DNA from: Chloroflexaceae bacterium
GTDB taxonomy: Bacteria > Chloroflexota > Chloroflexia > Chloroflexales > Chloroflexaceae
Assembly (NCBI GenBank): GCA_025057155.1
Contig: JANWYD010000002.1
Coordinates: 248,001-312,000 of the forward strand
Direction: 5' to 3'
Length of the DNA: 64,000 nucleotides
Part shown: positions 44,807 to 52,885 of the stretch, one piece after another
Layout: each line of letters begins with the position of its first letter
How positions within the stretch are numbered: the stretch's first letter is position 1
Translations under genes and position numbers: made by a program
The notes under the pieces: model-generated
The model's database searches: none
What the model was told of the DNA's origin: nothing
What the model saw: the letters and a program-made list of their open reading frames with translations, nothing else

Positions 44807-45118
44807 TCAGGCTGCCTGCTGGTGCTCCTCGGCCAGGAGGCGCACAATGTAATCGGCCAGACTGCCGACGCTGCGGAAGGGGCTGCGCTGCTGCGACATG
44901 GCCCGGCTGTCGGCGATGGTGATGGCGGTGTCCAGCCGAGCATTGATCTCCTGCTCCAGGTCGAGCACCAGGCTCACCAGGCGCAGCGAGTCCAGCAGGC
45001 CCTCGGGGCCATAGAGCCGGGTGCTTTCCTCGATCGGCAGGCCGGCTCTGGCCGGGTCGCCGGCCAGCAGATCCCGCAGGGTTGTCACGATCAGGTCCAT
45101 CACGTCACTGCGGTTCAT
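44807..45118 (-). CDS. Acyl carrier protein, copy linked to the AMP-dependent ligase
   Basis: A 103-residue ACP/PCP-like protein. The phosphopantetheine attachment motif is GLLDSLRLVSLVLDLEQEI with Ser near residue 44. Helix 3/4 positions and the acid-rich surface fit the fold, and a longer loop (RAMSQQRSPFRSVGSL) is inserted before helix 4. AGGAGG lies before ATG 45118, within the end of the ligase gene, whose last 14 bases overlap it. The partner is probably the adjacent ligase, which would load the carrier. Confidence 0.87.
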   Translation of the reverse strand: MNRSDVMDLIVTTLRDLLAGDPARAGLPIEESTRLYGPEGLLDSLRLVSLVLDLEQEINARLDTAITIADSRAMSQQRSPFRSVGSLADYIVRLLAEEHQQAA

Positions 45119-46487
45119 TCGTGATTCCTCCTGTAGCCGCCGGTTGACGGCGCATCTTCTTAAAGCGCTGGCTGTACTGTGCGTTCTCGACGATCAGGAT
45201 CTTGGCCGGGATCTTGAACGCGGCCATGCGGTCACGGCAAAAATCGCGCACCCGCTTGCGGAACTGCGCCGCATCCTCCGGCTCGAACAGGTTGAAGCGT
45301 GCAACGACAATCTGCCCGGTTATCGGATTGGATTCACCGGTCACGGCCACATCGCGCACATTAGGCATCTGGAGCAGGACGCTCTCCACCTCGGCCGGAT
45401 ACACCTTCTGGCCGCCGACATTGATGATCTCCGACGTGCGTCCCAGGATGCGGATGTACTCGCCGTCCACCTCGACTGCATCGCCGGTGTTGAACCAGCC
45501 GTCGGCGTCAAAGGGCGAGGGCGCGTTCAGATAGCCGAGCATCGCGGAGCGCGCCTTGATCCACAGCGTGCCGTCCTGGATCTTCGTTTCGAAATCTTCG
45601 CCGCCAACTTTGACCCAGAGGGAGTCCGAGCTGCGCGACTTGGAGCGCATGATGCCGATCTCCGACAGGCCATAGGTTTGCAGCAGTTCTGCGTGGGGCA
45701 GGATCTCGTGGATGCGTCGGAGGGTATGCTCGGGCATCGGCTCGGTGCCGTAGGTGACCCGTTTGAGCGAGGAGAGATCGTGCCGCTTGTAGGCTTCGGA
45801 GATCAGCAACAGGTTGAGAAAGGTGGGCGAGGTGGGCAACACTTCCACCCGATGCCGTTCAATGGCCGCGCAGACCTTGTCGGGGTCGCGGTCCTCCACC
45901 GTGACGACGCAGCCGGTGTTGGAGAGTACATAGAGCAGGGTGTTGATGCCCCCGATGTGATCAAGCAGGAGGAAGGTCAGGGTGACCATCGAGTGGCGGG
46001 GCGTTTTGAACTTCTCCAGCAGATTGGTGAAGTTGTGCAGCGCGGCTTTGCTCTTGCCGGTCGAGCCAGAGGAGAAGAGCACCAGGCCCGGATCGCCACT
46101 GGCAATCAGTTTACGGGTCAGTTCGTTCGTCACTTCGGTGGGGCGGCGACTGATGCTGCTCTGCTCATTGCGGTCAATTGCAATCACCACCTGCACCTCG
46201 GCGATCTGCTTGAACTCCTCTTTGTGGACCTCGACGCTGGCGGTCAGCGGAACAAGGATCGTTCCCCGCTCGATAAGCGCCAGCATCAGGGCAACGACGT
46301 GGGGCGAATAATCGCCCTCAATCGCCACGACCGTTCCCGGTGCTACATCGGCGGCATCAAGGCGCGTTTCCCACTCGCGGATATGTTCCGTGAGCCACGC
46401 ATAGGTGTAGGGTTGATCGCGCCAGATGATGAAGTTTCGCTCAGGTTCTCTGGCGAAACGCTCGAACAACCACGTCAGGCAACCCAT
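45105..46487 (-). CDS. AMP-dependent acyl ligase (ANL superfamily)
   Basis: A 460-residue adenylate-forming enzyme. The P-loop-like motif LVLFSSGSTGKSKAALHNF is near residue 150. A5 is LLQTYGLSEIGIM, A7/A8 is GWFNTGDAVEVDGEYIRILG then RTSEIINVGGQKVYPAEVES, and the C-terminal Lys region is YSQRFKKMRR. It activates a carboxylic acid as acyl-AMP and passes it to CoA or a carrier thiol. A dedicated ACP overlaps its end, so the carrier is probably that protein. The substrate acid is unknown and may start or cap the acyl chain. ATG 46487 has GGAGGAG upstream; one base separates it from the reductase stop. Confidence 0.9.
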   Translation of the reverse strand: MGCLTWLFERFAREPERNFIIWRDQPYTYAWLTEHIREWETRLDAADVAPGTVVAIEGDYSPHVVALMLALIERGTILVPLTASVEVHKEEFKQIAEVQVVIAIDRNEQSSISRRPTEVTNELTRKLIASGDPGLVLFSSGSTGKSKAALHNFTNLLEKFKTPRHSMVTLTFLLLDHIGGINTLLYVLSNTGCVVTVEDRDPDKVCAAIERHRVEVLPTSPTFLNLLLISEAYKRHDLSSLKRVTYGTEPMPEHTLRRIHEILPHAELLQTYGLSEIGIMRSKSRSSDSLWVKVGGEDFETKIQDGTLWIKARSAMLGYLNAPSPFDADGWFNTGDAVEVDGEYIRILGRTSEIINVGGQKVYPAEVESVLLQMPNVRDVAVTGESNPITGQIVVARFNLFEPEDAAQFRKRVRDFCRDRMAAFKIPAKILIVENAQYSQRFKKMRRQPAATGGITNEPQ

Positions 46488-46488
46488 A

Positions 46489-47190
46489 TCAGGCTCCTCC
46501 CAGATAGATGATCTGGCCGGTAATGTAGTCGCTCTCTGGCCGGATAAAAAACTCCACCACATTGAACACATCGGCTGGCTGACCAAGCCGTTTGATCGCC
46601 AGCCGGTTCACAATTTCCTCAATTTTGTCGCGAGGAACGTTGCGGATCAGATCGGTCTCCACCGGCGTGGGACCGACGGCGTTCACCGTAATGCCAAACG
46701 GCGCCAGTTCGCGGCTCAGGACCCGCGTCAGCGCCTCAACGGCGCTCTTTGAAGCCACGTAAATCGACTCGCCCTCCAGCGACAGCGGAACGGCCACGGT
46801 GGTCAGATTAACGATCCGCCCGTACTGGCGCTTGCGCATCAAGCGGGCGCTCTCACGCGACACCAGGAAGGCGCCGCGCACGTTGATCTCCATGACCTGG
46901 TTGACCGTTGCGGCGGGGATCAGCAGAGCATGGTTCATCGAAGCGACGCCGGCATTGTTGATCGTAACGTCGAGCCGGCCAAAGCGCTGGCGGATCTGGC
47001 TCAGTAACCGTTGCACCTGCTGCTCATCACTGACATCGGCGCAGAGATGCCAGTAGCCCGCGCGTTCCCAGTCGGCAGGCTCGCGGCTGCATCCCACCAC
47101 CTGGTAGCCGCGGTCGAGCAACTGTTCAGCAATAAACTTGCCCAGCCCCTTGCGACTTCCGGTTACCAGCGCGACACGTTGCGGTTCCAT
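46489..47190 (-). CDS. SDR-family 3-oxoacyl-ACP reductase-like enzyme
   Basis: A 233-residue FabG-like short-chain dehydrogenase. The NAD(P) motif is VALVTGSRKGLGKFIAEQLL, followed by the NNAGVAS block, and Y-x3-K is in SIYVASKSAVEALTRVLSRE. The catalytic Ser, 13 residues before the Tyr, is replaced by Thr in IVNLTTVAVPLS. The C-terminal GQIIYLGGA is typical of FabG. It should reduce a 3-oxoacyl carrier intermediate to 3-hydroxyacyl. No dehydratase or enoyl reductase accompanies it. ATG 47190 is preferred over a GTG at 47238 that adds unconserved residues. Confidence 0.88.
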   Translation of the reverse strand: MEPQRVALVTGSRKGLGKFIAEQLLDRGYQVVGCSREPADWERAGYWHLCADVSDEQQVQRLLSQIRQRFGRLDVTINNAGVASMNHALLIPAATVNQVMEINVRGAFLVSRESARLMRKRQYGRIVNLTTVAVPLSLEGESIYVASKSAVEALTRVLSRELAPFGITVNAVGPTPVETDLIRNVPRDKIEEIVNRLAIKRLGQPADVFNVVEFFIRPESDYITGQIIYLGGA

Positions 47191-47227
47191 CTGGTTCGTT
47201 GTCCCTTCTGCTGTTAGAGCGCTGACC

Positions 47228-47313
47228 GATTGATTCACCGAGGACCCCGAGCCGTGTGGCTCGCTGCGCTCGCGCTGCTATCATGACGGGTCAAACTTTC
47301 GAGAAACGCTATA
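47228..47313 (+). repeat. Dispersed 86-bp repeat, copy B
   Basis: It begins GATTGATTCACCGAGGAC and ends TTTCGAGAAACGCTATA, about 85% identical by eye to 35880-35965 with two small indels. It lies within the 212-base break between the acpS and reductase genes of the glycan locus, so it may have inserted into the operon. Confidence 0.6.
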
Positions 47314-47402
47314 GCGCTCTACGGTCTGCGATCAGGAAGAAGAATGGGTTCGCAGGAAGCCAACGCGTCTTCCTCGCTTTCAGCTCTGTGACTAGAGAGG
47401 GG

Positions 47403-47831
47403 TCAAAGGTTATTCTGCGAGTTTTGCGACCTCCTGAAGCCTCCTGCTCCCGGCCAGGCGATGACCATGGCCAGCGCATAGGTGCGCGAGTGGGCGAAAC
47501 TTACCGACCACTCGTGTAACGCCAGTTCAGCGGCGCGGATCCGCGCTGCGCCATGCAACCACACTTGAGACGGCCCGCGCGGGCCTGCAGCGATAATTTC
47601 CATCTCGCGAAGATCGACTCCGGTGGCGGCCAGGTAGTTCAACCCGGTTCCGAGCACCTTGGCGACCGCCTCTTTTGCGGCGAAGAGGCAGGCCAGCAGC
47701 GCCGCCTCCCGACCGCACTGCTTCTGCTCGCGGGGGGTGTAGATGCGGTCGAGGAACCGCGCGCCGTGCCGGTCGAGCAAGCGGGCAAAGGGGGCGATAT
47801 CGGTCAGGTCGATCCCCATCGTAATAGACAT
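47403..47831 (-). CDS. acpS: Holo-ACP synthase (4'-phosphopantetheinyl transferase)
   Basis: A 142-residue AcpS-type transferase. The metal-binding Asp is in MGIDLTDIAPF and the Glu in LACLFAAKEAVAKVLGTGLN, the two family signatures. HEWSVSFAHSRTYALAMVIA ends the fold. It installs phosphopantetheine on ACP serines. Lying three bases after the KAS III gene, it probably activates the two ACPs of this locus. It may also be the only AcpS of the genome, which cannot be judged here. ATG 47831 or 47819 could be the start. Confidence 0.9.
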   Translation of the reverse strand: MSITMGIDLTDIAPFARLLDRHGARFLDRIYTPREQKQCGREAALLACLFAAKEAVAKVLGTGLNYLAATGVDLREMEIIAAGPRGPSQVWLHGAARIRAAELALHEWSVSFAHSRTYALAMVIAWPGAGGFRRSQNSQNNL

Positions 47832-47834
47832 AGG

Positions 47835-48899
47835 TTACTCGTCCGCTACACCCGGCTCGATTGGCGCCTGGACGACTGCAGCGCGTTCGTTCCACTCAAA
47901 CGCCGTCACACCCCACGACAGCCCGTTGCCAAAAGCCGCGAGCAGCACGCGCATTCCCGGCTGGAGCCTGCCCTGGCGCGCCGCCTCGGCCAGAAGAATG
48001 GCCGTTGATGCGCCCGAGGTGTTGCCGAGTTCCTCCATCCAGTAAAAACGCTTCTCCGGCGGCACCTTGAGCGCCCGATAGATCTGATCAACCATCGTCT
48101 TGTTGGCCTGGTGCAGCAACACCAGATCAACATCATCGAGGGTACACTGGAAACGCTCCAGTGCCAGCCGGATCATCTTCGGAACATGCTGAACCGAAAA
48201 GAAGAAGACCGCCGGGCCGTCCATATGCAGGTGCTCCTGCGTGCGCACAATGCCCGTCTCATCGGTCTGCTCGCGGCGCGTCTCGGCCGTGCGGGGCATG
48301 CGTGCGCCCGAAGCGGGCATAATAATACTGCGGTAACCGCTGCCGTCTGTCCCCAGCAGGAAGCCCAGAAAGCCGCCTGACCCATTGATCGGTTCAAGCA
48401 AGGTTGCCGCGGCCCCATCGCCGAAGAGGGGCGCCAGCGCCCGATCCTGAGGGTGAATGTAGGGTGTGAGGGCTTCGGCGACCAGCACCAGGGCCTTGCG
48501 CGCCAGGCCGGCCGCCAGCATGCTGTGGGCCACGCTCAGGCTGTAAGGGTAGCTGGAGCAGCCCATCCCGATGTCGAAGGCGGCGCAGTTCTGGCTCAGG
48601 CCCAGGCGTTCGTGGAGCACGCACGCAGTTGCCGGCACCTGATAGTCGCCGGTCTGGGAGGCGAAGATCAGCAGATCAATGCTCGCCGGGTCAATCTGCC
48701 GGTCATCGAGCAGGCGCCGCGCGGCCCAGTAGGCCAGGTCGGCGGCCGTCTCACCCGGCGCGACGACGCGCCGCTCACGGATTCCCGACATTTTCACAAT
48801 CGCTTCCATGTGCTGCGCGCCGAAGCGCTCAACCAGTTCAGCGTGCGTCAGACGCTGGCGCGGCACACAGTAGTGAACAGCCGTAATCGCGGAGTTCAT
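47835..48899 (-). CDS. 3-oxoacyl-ACP synthase III-like ketosynthase
   Basis: A 354-residue KAS III (FabH-like) thiolase-fold enzyme with a full triad: Cys114 in DIGMGCSSYPYSLSVAHSML, His in LVLLHQANKTMVDQIYRA and Asn in ELGNTSGASTAILLAEAA. AFGNGLSWGVTAFEWNE closes the fold. It condenses an acyl-CoA or acyl primer with malonyl-ACP to give a 3-oxoacyl-ACP. The gene sits between an ACP gene and acpS in a glycan locus, not in a fab cluster, so a specialised short product is more likely than initiation of general fatty acid synthesis. Confidence 0.92.
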   Translation of the reverse strand: MNSAITAVHYCVPRQRLTHAELVERFGAQHMEAIVKMSGIRERRVVAPGETAADLAYWAARRLLDDRQIDPASIDLLIFASQTGDYQVPATACVLHERLGLSQNCAAFDIGMGCSSYPYSLSVAHSMLAAGLARKALVLVAEALTPYIHPQDRALAPLFGDGAAATLLEPINGSGGFLGFLLGTDGSGYRSIIMPASGARMPRTAETRREQTDETGIVRTQEHLHMDGPAVFFFSVQHVPKMIRLALERFQCTLDDVDLVLLHQANKTMVDQIYRALKVPPEKRFYWMEELGNTSGASTAILLAEAARQGRLQPGMRVLLAAFGNGLSWGVTAFEWNERAAVVQAPIEPGVADE

Positions 48900-48961
48900 C
48901 GGGCTATTCCACTTTCATTAGTGCAAGGCGTTTCCATCTCCGTCACGCTGCCGATCTTTGC

Positions 48962-49204
48962 TCAATCGCTTAGCGTGACGCCGTGCCGTTCGACCGCCGC
49001 CTCGATATCGCCGTACCGGCGGAGCTTGCTCGCCTCTTCAGGCAGAATCTTCACGCCCGCCTGCATGTCCAGTTCGATCATTAACGTCAGAACAGCCACC
49101 GACGTGAAGGTCTCGATCTGCGTCAATTCCGTGTCGCTCTGCAACAACTCTGGATCAACTTCGAGCACATCGGCCACAATGCGTCGTAGCTCTGCGCGGG
49201 TCAT
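48962..49204 (-). CDS. Acyl carrier protein, copy linked to the ketosynthase
   Basis: An 80-residue ACP. It begins MTRAELRRIVADVLEVDPEL, and the attachment serine is in ETFTSVAVLTLMIELDMQAG, where the usual DSL is replaced by TSV. The lengths of the four helices fit a stand-alone ACP. AAAGGAG precedes ATG 49204. It lies 62 bases before the KAS III gene and is probably the carrier on which the short chain is built. Confidence 0.82.
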   Translation of the reverse strand: MTRAELRRIVADVLEVDPELLQSDTELTQIETFTSVAVLTLMIELDMQAGVKILPEEASKLRRYGDIEAAVERHGVTLSD

Positions 49205-49243
49205 ACAAAACTCCTTTCAGTCGCGACGAGTTGATTTTTTTCG

Positions 49244-49262
49244 GGAAGGGCTTCGCCCTTCC
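49244..49262. repeat. Short hairpin between the NeuD-type and ACP genes
   Basis: GGAAGGGC (49244-49251) / GCCCTTCC (49255-49262) with loop TTC. On the minus strand it is followed by an A-run rather than a U-run, so termination is not supported. Confidence 0.4.
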
Positions 49263-49363
49263 ACGCCCTTTGCCGTTTGTATGTACTATCTTCCGGCTAT
49301 CAGACCGGTAGTGCTGCATCCGAGTTGGGCCGAACGATTAGCGCGGCCAGTGCTATGGACTGA

Positions 49364-50020
49364 CTATACCTGGCGATGAAACGCTACCCGTGCGGGAACA
49401 CCAATGGCTGTCGCGCCATCAGGGATGTTTGTCATAGCGAAGGAACTGGCGCCCAGGGTGGCAAAGCGCCCCAGGGTGCGCCCCTGGGCAATGACCGCAT
49501 TGGCCCCCAGCAACGCCCCTTCCTTGAGCACGCTGAAGCCGGACACGCGCCCGCCCGGCGCGACCTGGGCGAAGTCTTCGATAACGCAGTCATGCCCAAT
49601 GGTCGTGTGGTTGTTGATCAGCACATAGTTGCCGATGCGCGCTCTGGGCGAGAGGATGGCCCGCGCGCCGATGTAGGTTCCCTGGCCGATCTCGACCTCC
49701 TCGGCGATCATCACCGAGGGATCAATGATGGTTGACGGGATCCAACCCAGGTCGAGCACGCGGGCTACAACTTTCTGTCTGGCCGTGTTGTCGCCAATCG
49801 AGCAGATGAAGCAGGCGGGTTCGCCGAGGGTTGCCGCCACCGCTTCCGGGGCGCCGAGCACCGGGTAACCCATGATTGTCTGCCCGTGTTTCGCGGGGTC
49901 GTCGTCGCAGAAGCCCAGCAGGGTGTAGGCCGCGCGCGCCGCATTGGCGTTCTGAAAGGCCCAGACGACATCTTTGCTGAAACCGCCGCTGCCAACCACG
50001 ATAAGCGGGCGCTGAGGCAT
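49364..50020 (-). CDS. PglD/NeuD-type sugar acyltransferase
   Basis: A 218-residue protein. An N-terminal Rossmann-like domain (PLIVVGSGGFSKDVVWAFQN) binds the nucleotide sugar. A left-handed beta-helix follows (VEIGQGTYIGARAILSPRAR, YVLINNHTTIGHDCVIEDFA) with the catalytic His in TTIGHDCVIED. The end is GVPARVAF. PglD and VioB relatives N-acylate a 4-amino-4,6-dideoxy sugar using acetyl-CoA. Here a locus-made acyl-ACP or acyl-CoA is a possible alternative donor. GGAGG precedes ATG 50020. Confidence 0.9.
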   Translation of the reverse strand: MPQRPLIVVGSGGFSKDVVWAFQNANAARAAYTLLGFCDDDPAKHGQTIMGYPVLGAPEAVAATLGEPACFICSIGDNTARQKVVARVLDLGWIPSTIIDPSVMIAEEVEIGQGTYIGARAILSPRARIGNYVLINNHTTIGHDCVIEDFAQVAPGGRVSGFSVLKEGALLGANAVIAQGRTLGRFATLGASSFAMTNIPDGATAIGVPARVAFHRQV

Positions 50021-50103
50021 GAGCTGACCTCCACACTGGTAACCCTGGCCGGTTACAGGCATCGAACCCGGACGCTCCCGCCGGCCTGTCCGGCCGGGGC
50101 GTC

Positions 50104-50766
50104 CTAGCTGATCTCGCGAACCAGCATAAAGGCCTCGGCGGCCGGCATGCTGACAGTGCCGCCGCGCAGACGGGCCAGCGCCTCCAGCGATTGAAGCGAA
50201 CGGGAGTGCGGTGGCGCCTTGAGCTGGGTGCGATAGCATTGCATCGCCTGTAGCTTCCGGTCCAGATAATCGGAAATATCCACGAACACTGTCGGCGTAA
50301 AGGTGCTGTGCCCGAAGGGAGAGGCCCAGTCGGTCTCTGACAGTGTCTCATAGCAGAGCAGACGCCGCACAGGGCAGCCATTAATGGGACGCGAAGCCAC
50401 CAGGGCCGCCTGATACACTGCCTGGTGGTCAACGTGCAGATCGGCCTGATAGGGCGCGTACACCACCTCGGCCTGCAGGTCGAAGATCAGCTTGCGGAGC
50501 GCGTCAGCCAGGGCGTACCCCGGTACTGTGTCCAGCCGCGGCGAGGGGAAGTCCAGGAAATGGATCCCGGCGCCGCCCAGAAGCCGGTGCGCGGCTCGGA
50601 GTTCGCTGAAAATCTCTTCGACATAGGCCGGCGGAAAGACCGCGGGATCGCCCCGGGTGACCACGGCTACGTGCACCTTGTCGCCCCTGTCGGCGTGGCG
50701 AGCCATCACTCCGCCACAGCCGAGCACTTCATCATCCGCGTGCGTTGCGATCACCAATACATTCAT
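50104..50766 (-). CDS. PIG-L (LmbE-like) family deacetylase
   Basis: A 220-residue zinc deacetylase-like protein. The metal motif is VIATHADDEVLGCGG (H-x-D-D-E) at residues 6-18, and the second site is DLHVDHQAVYQAAL (H-x-D-H) near residue 109. Family members remove N-acetyl from GlcNAc-linked substrates or related N-acyl groups. In this locus it may deacetylate a sugar or lipid-linked intermediate before re-acylation by the GNAT or PglD-type enzyme. AAAGGGGG precedes ATG 50766. Confidence 0.9.
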   Translation of the reverse strand: MNVLVIATHADDEVLGCGGVMARHADRGDKVHVAVVTRGDPAVFPPAYVEEIFSELRAAHRLLGGAGIHFLDFPSPRLDTVPGYALADALRKLIFDLQAEVVYAPYQADLHVDHQAVYQAALVASRPINGCPVRRLLCYETLSETDWASPFGHSTFTPTVFVDISDYLDRKLQAMQCYRTQLKAPPHSRSLQSLEALARLRGGTVSMPAAEAFMLVREIS

Positions 50767-50993
50767 TAGATTGCCCCCTTTCTTATGGTTTCGCTGCGCG
50801 GACGGTCGCTTAACGGTTGGGGGGGCCGCAGGAGGTGGAGTTTCTCTTCAATACCTTCGCTGCGGAGGAGAGCCTGAGGGGGTGAAGCCCTCCCAGGAAA
50901 CCTCACAATTCTAGTTGTACAAATCGTCAACACTTCTGGTCACAATTGCCAGTGAATGGATTCAACTACGCATTCATTACATTGCGATGAACG

Positions 50994-51863
50994 CTAGAAC
51001 ACATCAGAGAGCAATAAACTAAAGCGCATCGTAGGCGGCTGAGCGCTGAGGGGGGCGTAGCACAACCGCAGCCGGTAGTCTCCATGCAGCCTCAGAGTGG
51101 CGAGATCGAAGCCCAGCGCCTGCGCATGCACTCCGCTCATCCGCGCCCTGGTCGCCCCGCTATGGGCAAGCAGCGCGCCGAGGTCGTGGGCGGCGCTTTC
51201 GGGATAATCGGTCTGGGCGTCAAGCACGGTGAGAATTCTGTCATCCGTTAGCTTGTAAATGAGCGCGAGTCGGTCGTTGACCAGTTCCGCCCGGTAAGGA
51301 CAGTCGTAGCTGCGCCACTGGCGGTAAGTGGCGTCGAAGGGGTGGCCGATTTCGTCTCCCAGGCGAAAACGTTCCAGAGGAGTCACCATGACGGAAGAAG
51401 GCGCGGATGGGTGTGGATGCCAGTCGTACAGCCGACTCTCGACCAGGTCGCGCCAGCCGAAGCCGTGCTTGATCAACAGATAGGAGTTGGCATTCGGGAA
51501 CGCCAGCAGGAATGGAACGCCCCGTTCGCGCGCTGCAGCGGTTGCCGCGCTGAAGAGGCTGTAAAACGTGGCGAAGCCCTCCCGATGTCGCGGATCGACC
51601 ATCAGACTGATTGACAGGCTGTAGTCGTATTCTCGGCCACCGGCGTCTACCAGTTTCTGCGGAATCATTCCGCTGTGTCCGATCAATTCACCTGCCTCGT
51701 TGTACGCAAGTGTGACCAGTGGCGGACCATATGGGTTGAGGAAGTAGAGCTGCGACCAGCGGCGGCGGTCGAGTTCACGGTTGAAGCAGACACGGAACAG
51801 CGCCGCCGCTTCATCGAGGATCGCGCGCGCCGCTTCAACTGAATGCAAAACTTCGATGCGCAT
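50994..51863 (-). CDS. GNAT-fold N-acyltransferase-like protein
   Basis: A 289-residue protein. The first 150 residues show GNAT features: RVCFNRELDRRRWSQLYFLN, LVTLAYNEAGELIGHSGMIP, a motif A strand-turn SLSISLMVDPRHREGFATFY and FLLAFPNANSYLLIKHGFGW. The last 140 residues are a less clear second domain with YDCPYRAELVNDRLALIYKL, giving a possible double-GNAT arrangement like the BtrH/FemAB-like glycan acyltransferases. It could move the acyl group made by the locus to an amino sugar. ATG 51863 is chosen; a start at 51884 is possible. Confidence 0.75.
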   Translation of the reverse strand: MRIEVLHSVEAARAILDEAAALFRVCFNRELDRRRWSQLYFLNPYGPPLVTLAYNEAGELIGHSGMIPQKLVDAGGREYDYSLSISLMVDPRHREGFATFYSLFSAATAAARERGVPFLLAFPNANSYLLIKHGFGWRDLVESRLYDWHPHPSAPSSVMVTPLERFRLGDEIGHPFDATYRQWRSYDCPYRAELVNDRLALIYKLTDDRILTVLDAQTDYPESAAHDLGALLAHSGATRARMSGVHAQALGFDLATLRLHGDYRLRLCYAPLSAQPPTMRFSLLLSDVF

Positions 51864-52088
51864 AGGTGACCCCCTGAAAATCAATGATTCCTCACCCTTC
51901 CCCTGCTGACTGCAGCGAGGCGGTGAAGGGTGAGGAGCGGCGCCCCGATGGCAGGCAAATTACGGAGAGTTACACGTGCGGGGAAACGCCAGTCTCCCCG
52001 GCCCCCCGCTCGCCGGGCAAGCGGTCGGAGCAGCATAGAGACAGCTCGTTTCCCGTCTGCGGTTGGCAGAGAGATGTACAGAACAAGG

Positions 52089-52766
52089 TTATGCCGCGAC
52101 CGTCTGGTCGTGTTCCGGCAACCGGCTCATATCCAGCGGCGCGGCTGGCGGCGCAGGCGTGGCTGCCGTGCCCATGAACTCGGGCACTATGCCTTCTGAA
52201 CTCCGGCTTACGCCTTTCCGTCTGATCACGACAATCAGTGTACCGAAGATGATTTTCAGATCCAGCCAGAAGCTCAAATGGTCAACATACCAGACATCCT
52301 GGGCCAGAATATCCTCCCAACTCTGATCATTACGCCCGAACAGCGCCGGGAGGCCGGTCAACCCCGGCATCACCTCGTGGCGCCGGTTCTGTTCAGGCGT
52401 GTAGCGATCGAGATACCTTACCAGCAATGGTCGCGGCCCGATCAGGCTCATCTCCCCGCGGAGCACGTTCCAGAGCTGGGGCAGTTCGTCGAGGCTGGTG
52501 CTGCGCAGGAAGCGACCGAGGGGCGTGATGCGCTGACAATCGGGCAGGAGCCGCCCCTCGGCGTCGCGCTCGTTGGTCATGGTGCGAAACTTGAAGATGC
52601 GAAAGGGTTTCCCGTGCAACCCGGCCCGTTCCTGAGTAAAAATGATCGGCCGGCCCATTTGTTTCCATATCAGCAAGCTGATCACCAGCATGATCGGCGC
52701 AAGCAGGATCAAAGCCGGAACAACCAGGACGAGGTCGAACAGGCGTTTGCCAAAGCTGCGGTACAT
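52089..52766 (-). CDS. Priming phosphoglycosyl transferase (PglC/WcaJ type)
   Basis: A 225-residue bacterial sugar transferase. One membrane or re-entrant helix ([20 protein letters not shown]) precedes the catalytic part: [44 protein letters not shown] and [10 protein letters not shown]. The acidic pair lies in the SLDELPQ region and the D-E dyad is intact. It transfers a sugar-1-phosphate from UDP-sugar to undecaprenyl phosphate. The size without multiple N-terminal helices is like PglC, which uses bacillosamine. An in-frame codon at 52847 adds 27 unconserved residues, so 52766 is taken. Confidence 0.92.
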   Translation of the reverse strand: MYRSFGKRLFDLVLVVPALILLAPIMLVISLLIWKQMGRPIIFTQERAGLHGKPFRIFKFRTMTNERDAEGRLLPDCQRITPLGRFLRSTSLDELPQLWNVLRGEMSLIGPRPLLVRYLDRYTPEQNRRHEVMPGLTGLPALFGRNDQSWEDILAQDVWYVDHLSFWLDLKIIFGTLIVVIRRKGVSRSSEGIVPEFMGTAATPAPPAAPLDMSRLPEHDQTVAA

Positions 52767-52885
52767 GACCCATTCCCCCCCAGGGTGCGATGTAAGACAA
52801 CAGACGCGCCAACGAACGATGGTGACCGACGTGCAGATGTCAGGCAACTACGCTACGCTCTACCGGGTCGCATTCCTCCCAACGA

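Noticed and set aside
45021-46511. 496-codon plus-strand frame over the AMP-ligase gene
   Set aside because: It is antisense to a motif-complete ligase with a good ribosome site and has no recognisable domain.
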